Shown in pieces: positions 5,398 through 10,238 of a stretch of 10,238 nucleotides of DNA. The stretch covers positions 1-10,238 of the forward strand of contig CAKTKB010000048.1 in the NCBI GenBank assembly GCA_934569195.1. The letters run 5' to 3'. The notes under the pieces are model-generated. The model was not told the origin of the DNA. It worked only from the letters and a program-made list of their open reading frames with translations, and did no database searches. Every line of letters starts with the position of its first letter. Position 1 is the first letter of the stretch. Origin of the DNA: an uncultured Oscillospiraceae bacterium (GTDB taxonomy: Bacteria > Bacillota > Clostridia > Oscillospirales > Oscillospiraceae). The position numbers were made by a program, and so were the translations under genes.

Positions 5398-8300
5398 ATG
5401 TACTGGAAGAAACCTATGGCGCTGCTTCTGGCATTGGTCATGACCCTCTCTGCGCTGCCCCTCAGCCGGGTACACGCAGCCGAGACGGCCGACCAGGAAA
5501 CCACTGGCAAGTCCAGCACCAACTATGAGCCTTGGGCCCATGGTTACCGTTATGTAGACATCCTGAACTGGGATGCCAGCACCGACCCCTATTCTGAGGA
5601 GCTGGTGGCGAGCGTTCCCCTGCAGGAGCGTAACGCGACCTTCGCCGCAACGCAGGCTAACCCCGAGCTGAGCGACAAGTCGCAGTTGTATGTGATCTCC
5701 TCCAGCAACTACCGTAACACGGACACCACCAACGGTCCCTGGAACGGCGGTATGGCTTACGACGAGTTCTCCTACAACCTGTTCAAGTTCTGGCAGTACG
5801 CCGACATCACCGGCGCAGGCGGCCGGCCCACTTCCGAGATTACCGAGGATGTGCGCAAGCAGGTTGGCAGCTTTGAGTACGGCACGGTGGCTCTCCCCAT
5901 CGCCGCTGCTACCAACGCCGCCCACAAGAACGGCGTCCTGTCCATCGGTGAGTACTTCGTCCCCAGAAACCCCCAGTACACTCTGGAGTGGCTGTACAAG
6001 GACGAGAATGGCAACTACCCCTACGCACAGAAGCTGGTCGACATTGCCAAGTACTATGGCTTTGACGGCTACTTCATCAACCAGGAAGAGTCCATTCCTT
6101 CCAGCTATGTCCCCATGTTCAAGGACATGCTGAAGTGGATGCGCGATCAGGGCCTGTACATTCAGTGGTACGACTCCATCACCAACAGCGGTGGTATTTC
6201 CTATCAGAACGAGTTTAATAGCACCAACTCTGACTGGATTTACAATGACGAAGACGGCCGCGTGACCGACTCCATCTTCCTGAACTACTGGTATGGCTCC
6301 TCTGCTCTGAAGAACTCCAAGGCACACGCCGAGAGCCTGGGCCTGGATCCCTATGAGGTTGTCTTCATGGGCGTCGAGGGCGGCCAGTGGAAGTTCGGCA
6401 CCGATATCGAGACCCGCTACAACGCGGTGGACGAGAACGGCCAGCCCTACACCAGCTTCGCTATCTGGGGCTCCGACTGGTATCAGGATCAGTTCGACCG
6501 CACCGACGACCAGCGCTACCAGGTTGGCTGGCAGTGGGGCGTTGAGGAGCGCGAGCGTATCTACTTCACCAGCGCCAACGAGAATGCCGGCGAGTATTCT
6601 ACCGGTAAGGTGAAGCGTGATGATATCGACGCCGGCACCATCAACTTCCAGGGCTTCTCCAAGTACGTGGTTGAGAAGTCTGTTATCAACGGCACGACCT
6701 TCGCAACCGACTTCAACAACGGCCACGGTATGCAGTACTTCGTGAACGGCGAGGTCTCCCGTGACATGGAGTGGTCCAACCTGAACCTGCAGGACATCCT
6801 GCCCACCTGGCAGTGGCGGATCACCTATGACAAGGAGCAGTCTGTTGACATGGACTGGGACTACGGTACCAAGTTCACCCGTCATCAGGGCGCTTTCGAC
6901 TACACCCAGATCGGCGCATATAACGGCGGTTCTTCCCTCGTTATCTATGGCGACCTGGCTGCCGATAACGCGCAGCGCATCCACCTGTACAAGACCTCTA
7001 TGGACGTGGTCGCGGATACTGCCATCTCCCTGACCTACAACAAGTCTTCCGCTGATGATTCCTCCAAGATCGAGCTGGCTCTGGTCTTTGAGGAGGATCC
7101 CGAGACGACCCACTATCTGACCCTGGACGACACCGGCAAGAAGACCGACGGCTGGGCAACCAAGTCCGTTTCCCTGTCTGAGTTCGCCGGCAAGACCCTG
7201 GCTTCCATCGGTGTGAAGCTGTCCGCTTCCGAGACCGTGGAAGGCTACCAGGTTAACCTGGGCCGCCTGGTTGTCACCGACGGTGAGAACCACACCCCCG
7301 ACGCTCCCCAGAACGTGACCCTGGACAAGCGCTTCGACACCACCGATGAGATTCAGCTGAGCTGGACCCTGGATGAGGACTACGACACCGTTCGTAACTA
7401 CCACATCTATGCGGTGTATTCTGACGACTCCGTGAAGTTCGTCGGCGGCGCTTACGCTTCCAACTACTACATCGAGACTCTGGAGAATGCCGACGATGTC
7501 GTCGCTCTGGAGGTTCGCGCAGTGGGCACCGACGGCTCCGAGAGCGCCGGAACCCAGGTCAAGCTGGCTTCCGACAAGCGCGTGTCCAACATCCTCACCG
7601 TCAGCGCTGACAACAAGCTGACCGTGACCTGGAAGGATCCTGCTGAGGACTTCGCCTCTGTTAAGGTTGCGCTGAACTACTGGTACAGCACCACCGACAA
7701 TGAGGACATTAAGCCTGTGACCGTTGAGAAGGGTGCACAGAAGGCTGAGCTGGACATCGCTGTCCAGGACGGCGCAAAGTACATCCTGTCCGTCACCACG
7801 GTGAATGCCGATGGCACCGAGAATGAGCCGGTTAGCTACTTCGGCCGTCTGACTGACACCTATTGCGCTCCCTACACCGGCAAGCCCCAGATGCAGTCTG
7901 CTGGCGTAGTGAACATGCCGAACCCGGCGGCTACCGACTGGTCCAGCCTGGAGATGGATATCAACGGCAGGACCACCACCTACAAGCGTTTCGGCGGTTC
8001 TGCCATGAAGGGCCTCTCCGTTCCCACTTCCGGCATGGCCAGCATGACCATCACCCTGACGGATATCAACGGCAACAAGTCCGTACCCACCACCCTGATG
8101 TTCGTGGAAGGTATGCCTGCCGACCTGAACGCCGAGGTTTCTGCGGACATGATCCCCGATGCAAAGCTGCGTCAGGCTCTGTCTGAGAAGATTGGCAATA
8201 CCCTGGGCGAGCTGCTGGATTACACCGGCGCCCTGGATCTGTCCAACTGCGTGATTAAGGACATCACCGGCCTGAATATCCTGGGCGGCGTGACCGAGCT

Positions 8301-10238
8301 GAACCTGTCCAATAACTTCATCACCTCCATCGAGGCTTCTCAGCTGCCCTCCGGTCTGACCAAGCTGGATGTGTCCGACTGCGGCAACCTGACCTCCATC
8401 AAGCTGGACAACAAGTCCGACCTGGAGCTGACTCTGGGCTACCTGCCTGTCCTGACCGACCTGTCCCTGAAGGGCTACGGTGCGGACGACCTGGATCTGT
8501 CCGGCTGCGCAAAGCTGGAGAACCTGGACCTGTCCGGTTCTTCCCTGACCGCTCTGGACATCACCGCCAATACCAAGCTGCACATGTTCGACGTGTCCAA
8601 CAGCAAGCTGGACACCCTGACTGCTGCAAATGCCTCCGCTTATACCAATGCTTATCGTTGGAAGCTGGACAACAACTACATGGATCTGTCCGACAACACC
8701 AACGAGGGCGCTCTGAAGAATGGCGTCTCCACTTACATCACCGAGAATGTGGAAGAGGAAATCAGCAAGGATGAGACCCGGGTTGGTAGTGGTAGAATGG
8801 CGTATTGGTCCGGAGACAGCACAACTATCAACATTGGTAGGGTTGTTGTCCTTTCCAATATTTCCCTTTCTAACAGCACGTATTACAATCCTGTTAAGCA
8901 TGTCACGGTTGAGGTTTCTGAAGATGGTGAAACCTATACCCAGGTTGCTGACGTAACCAGCGAAGATAGTAACTTCACAATTAGCATTCCCACTGGAACT
9001 AAGGCGCAGTACGTAAAGCTGAACAATGTGGATTCTGTTCGTTGCTACGCTAACCTGACCATCTTCGGTTATGAAGTGGCTGTCAAGGGCCTGACCTGCG
9101 CTGGTCAAAAGCCCGCCGTTACCCGCGACGCCGTGAAGGCTATGTCCGTCACTGCGGACAACACCGCTTATCAGCTCCTGGATCTGCTGGATGAGAGCTA
9201 TGCTTCCACCAAGACCCTGAAGGGCAATCTGCTCTCCGATCTGGCCGAGGCCGATTGGATCGATGCCGATTACCTGGCAGCTGAGGGCACCGCGCCCAAG
9301 GGCGTGAAGGTAGCCGTTGTGGATTCCAAGGGCGACGATTACGAGTATCCCGCCGAGGGTCCCAAGCTGGGCACCATCGACACCTCCGCTCCTCTGTCCG
9401 TGGTCAATATCCTGGCCAGCGGCGGCAACAGCGGCGAAGAGGCTAAGAACATGTTCGACGGCAGCGACAAGTCCAAGTGGTGCACCAGTGGTACCTCCGG
9501 CTGGGCTGTGTTTGAGCTGGAAGAGCCGAAGGTTGTGGGCGAGTGGTACACCCTGCACGCCGGCAACGAGAGCAACAACATGATCACCCGCGACTTCCGT
9601 CTGCAGGTCCTGAACACCGAGGCCGTTTCCGAGGAAGACTACCTGGCAATGTCCAGCTCTCAGAAGAGCAGCGTCGCCCGGAGCGATTCCAACTGGAAGG
9701 ATCTGGATGTCGTCACCGGCAACACCGCTGACGATGTGGATCGCGAGATCGAGCTGGACAGCCTGGCTACCGCTCAGGTCTATCGGCTCAAGGTTGACCA
9801 GTCTCAGCAGGTCAATGAATGGGGCTGGGCTATCCGTATCCGTAAGCTGGAGCTGTTCGCCTACACCGGCGAGCTGGGCGCCAACACCAACGGTAAGTTC
9901 AAAGCCAGCACCGTTGACACCTACGACGTGACCTTCATCAAGGCGAAGGAGACTCTGGCTACTACCACCATCACCGTTACCAACCCCTCTGCTGACGAGG
10001 TCATCGCGCTGATCGATGCGATCGGCACACCGATCACCGTTGACAGCAAGGCTGCCATCGATGCAGCCCGCACGGCATACAACAACCTGGCCACCAATGC
10101 AGACCGTGACCTGGTTACCAACTACGAGACCCTGACCAAGGCTGAGGCCGAGTATCTGGCGCTGGCCGACAAGGTCGAGGCTCTGATCGACAAGATCGGC
10201 AACGTCACGCTGGATAGCGGCGACGCCATCACCGCTGC
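5398..10238 (+). CDS. Secreted multidomain GH85 endo-beta-N-acetylglucosaminidase (3' end outside window)
   Basis: At least 1,613 codons with no stop. It should cut between the two core GlcNAc residues of N-glycans outside the cell. The start is ATG 5398 with GGAGG 10 nt before it; the ATG at 5390 is out of frame. A signal peptide (1-27) ends SRVHA/AET. The GH85 barrel (about 45-380) has FDGYFINQE with Asn228 and acid/base Glu230, then WYDS (Tyr258) and IFLNYWYG, as in Endo-D and Endo-A. Next come beta-sandwich modules (about 400-630), two Fn3/Ig-like modules (634-815), a further beta module (835-905), a leucine-rich tract (908-1100), a short discoidin-like module (1124-1226), an unassigned linker (1227-1330), a discoidin/CBM32-like module (1331-1489) and FIVAR-like repeats from 1535. 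Any wall anchor or SLH domain lies beyond the window. Codon use is strongly biased except near 8761-9110. The GH85 call is firm; later boundaries are approximate. Confidence 0.95.
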   Translation, partial: MYWKKPMALLLALVMTLSALPLSRVHAAETADQETTGKSSTNYEPWAHGYRYVDILNWDASTDPYSEELVASVPLQERNATFAATQANPELSDKSQLYVISSSNYRNTDTTNGPWNGGMAYDEFSYNLFKFWQYADITGAGGRPTSEITEDVRKQVGSFEYGTVALPIAAATNAAHKNGVLSIGEYFVPRNPQYTLEWLYKDENGNYPYAQKLVDIAKYYGFDGYFINQEESIPSSYVPMFKDMLKWMRDQGLYIQWYDSITNSGGISYQNEFNSTNSDWIYNDEDGRVTDSIFLNYWYGSSALKNSKAHAESLGLDPYEVVFMGVEGGQWKFGTDIETRYNAVDENGQPYTSFAIWGSDWYQDQFDRTDDQRYQVGWQWGVEERERIYFTSANENAGEYSTGKVKRDDIDAGTINFQGFSKYVVEKSVINGTTFATDFNNGHGMQYFVNGEVSRDMEWSNLNLQDILPTWQWRITYDKEQSVDMDWDYGTKFTRHQGAFDYTQIGAYNGGSSLVIYGDLAADNAQRIHLYKTSMDVVADTAISLTYNKSSADDSSKIELALVFEEDPETTHYLTLDDTGKKTDGWATKSVSLSEFAGKTLASIGVKLSASETVEGYQVNLGRLVVTDGENHTPDAPQNVTLDKRFDTTDEIQLSWTLDEDYDTVRNYHIYAVYSDDSVKFVGGAYASNYYIETLENADDVVALEVRAVGTDGSESAGTQVKLASDKRVSNILTVSADNKLTVTWKDPAEDFASVKVALNYWYSTTDNEDIKPVTVEKGAQKAELDIAVQDGAKYILSVTTVNADGTENEPVSYFGRLTDTYCAPYTGKPQMQSAGVVNMPNPAATDWSSLEMDINGRTTTYKRFGGSAMKGLSVPTSGMASMTITLTDINGNKSVPTTLMFVEGMPADLNAEVSADMIPDAKLRQALSEKIGNTLGELLDYTGALDLSNCVIKDITGLNILGGVTELNLSNNFITSIEASQLPSGLTKLDVSDCGNLTSIKLDNKSDLELTLGYLPVLTDLSLKGYGADDLDLSGCAKLENLDLSGSSLTALDITANTKLHMFDVSNSKLDTLTAANASAYTNAYRWKLDNNYMDLSDNTNEGALKNGVSTYITENVEEEISKDETRVGSGRMAYWSGDSTTINIGRVVVLSNISLSNSTYYNPVKHVTVEVSEDGETYTQVADVTSEDSNFTISIPTGTKAQYVKLNNVDSVRCYANLTIFGYEVAVKGLTCAGQKPAVTRDAVKAMSVTADNTAYQLLDLLDESYASTKTLKGNLLSDLAEADWIDADYLAAEGTAPKGVKVAVVDSKGDDYEYPAEGPKLGTIDTSAPLSVVNILASGGNSGEEAKNMFDGSDKSKWCTSGTSGWAVFELEEPKVVGEWYTLHAGNESNNMITRDFRLQVLNTEAVSEEDYLAMSSSQKSSVARSDSNWKDLDVVTGNTADDVDREIELDSLATAQVYRLKVDQSQQVNEWGWAIRIRKLELFAYTGELGANTNGKFKASTVDTYDVTFIKAKETLATTTITVTNPSADEVIALIDAIGTPITVDSKAAIDAARTAYNNLATNADRDLVTNYETLTKAEAEYLALADKVEALIDKIGNVTLDSGDAITA
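8227..8631 (+). repeat. Leucine-rich repeat tract inside the GH85 protein
   Basis: Residues 944-1078 hold about six or seven irregular repeats of roughly 20-22 residues, with phrases such as ALDLSNC, ELNLSNN, KLDVSDCGNL, DLSLKGYG, NLDLSGSSLTALD and FDVSNSKLDTL. Just before them, IPDAKLRQAL (919-928) resembles the capping segment ahead of internalin- or BspA-like repeats. Such tracts bind proteins or glycans; which ligand is not known here. Confidence 0.75.
8761..9110 (+). other. Block of atypical codon use encoding the first discoidin-like module
   Basis: Within this block the frame uses AGA, AGG, AGT twice, ACA twice, CTT twice, GTA twice, GGA twice, CAA and many GTT and ATT codons, which are rare across the surrounding kilobases. 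The encoded segment (about 1124-1226) ends in a run like that of discoidin domains (QYVKLNNVDSVRCYANLTIF), with no clear N-terminal half. Exchange or insertion of a module from a different donor is the simplest reading. Confidence 0.55.
10000..10238 (+). repeat. FIVAR-like helical repeats at the window end
   Basis: Residues 1535-1592 form a unit beginning VIALIDAIGTPITVDS and containing AIDAARTAYNNLATNADRDL. A second unit begins at 1593 (VEALIDKIGNVTLDS) and runs off the window. These three-helix repeats are common as stalks in Clostridia surface proteins and usually precede an anchoring region. Confidence 0.7.

Noticed and set aside
5390..5443. 17-codon frame starting at an earlier ATG just after the GH85 ribosome site
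   Set aside because: Its ATG is only 2 nt from GGAGG, too close for good initiation, and it is out of frame with the signal peptide that begins at 5398. A leader-peptide role cannot be excluded but has no support.
5377..9558. 1,393-codon antisense reading frame opposite the GH85 gene
   Set aside because: It is in register with a gene of unmistakable GH85 sequence and arises from missing TTA/CTA/TCA codons. Its product is a repetitive Val/Gly/Gln/His-rich string with no domain, and it has no convincing start region.

Overview
The window looks like a chromosomal segment from a gut-type Clostridia bacterium, most likely Oscillospiraceae-like. The grounds are moderate-to-high GC, GGAGG-type ribosome sites, sigma-A promoters, a Gram-positive set of genes (RqcH, a PLP alanine racemase, an OmpR/HAMP-kinase pair) and a very large secreted glycosidase with FIVAR-like repeats. 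The family assignment is inference. The rest is read from the sequence.

Layout. (1) Positions 3-1073, plus strand: the C-terminal part of an RqcH/NFACT ribosome-quality-control protein that begins before the window. (2) Positions 1067-2152, minus strand: a divergent alanine racemase, tail-to-tail with rqcH and overlapping it by 7 nt. (3) Positions 2157-2204: a 14-bp hairpin that contains the racemase Shine-Dalgarno sequence. (4) Positions 2255-5062, minus strand: a tightly packed operon of OmpR-family response regulator, HAMP sensor histidine kinase and a membrane-anchored extracytoplasmic protein, joined by 3-nt (GTGA) and 8-nt gene overlaps. The racemase may be its fourth gene, 102 nt further on. 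(5) Positions 5063-5397: a divergent control region with a good promoter in each direction and three inverted repeats, two of which share the half-site TTCGT. (6) Positions 5398 to the window end, plus strand: an open gene of at least 1,613 codons for a secreted GH85 endo-beta-N-acetylglucosaminidase. It carries beta-sandwich/Fn3-like modules, leucine-rich repeats, two discoidin-like modules and the start of a FIVAR-like repeat tract.

How the parts may work together. GH85 enzymes cut the chitobiose core of N-glycans, so the large gene points to use of host or dietary glycoproteins. The divergently transcribed two-component system shares its promoter region and similar inverted half-sites. The simplest hypothesis is that the regulator controls both its own operon and the glycosidase; this is inference. 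The glycosidase has strongly biased codon use, so strong that a 4.2-kb antisense reading frame stays open. Inside it, a block of about 300 nt encoding the first discoidin-like module uses different codons, suggesting module exchange. No RNA genes, CRISPR array, insertion sequence, prophage or defence system is seen.
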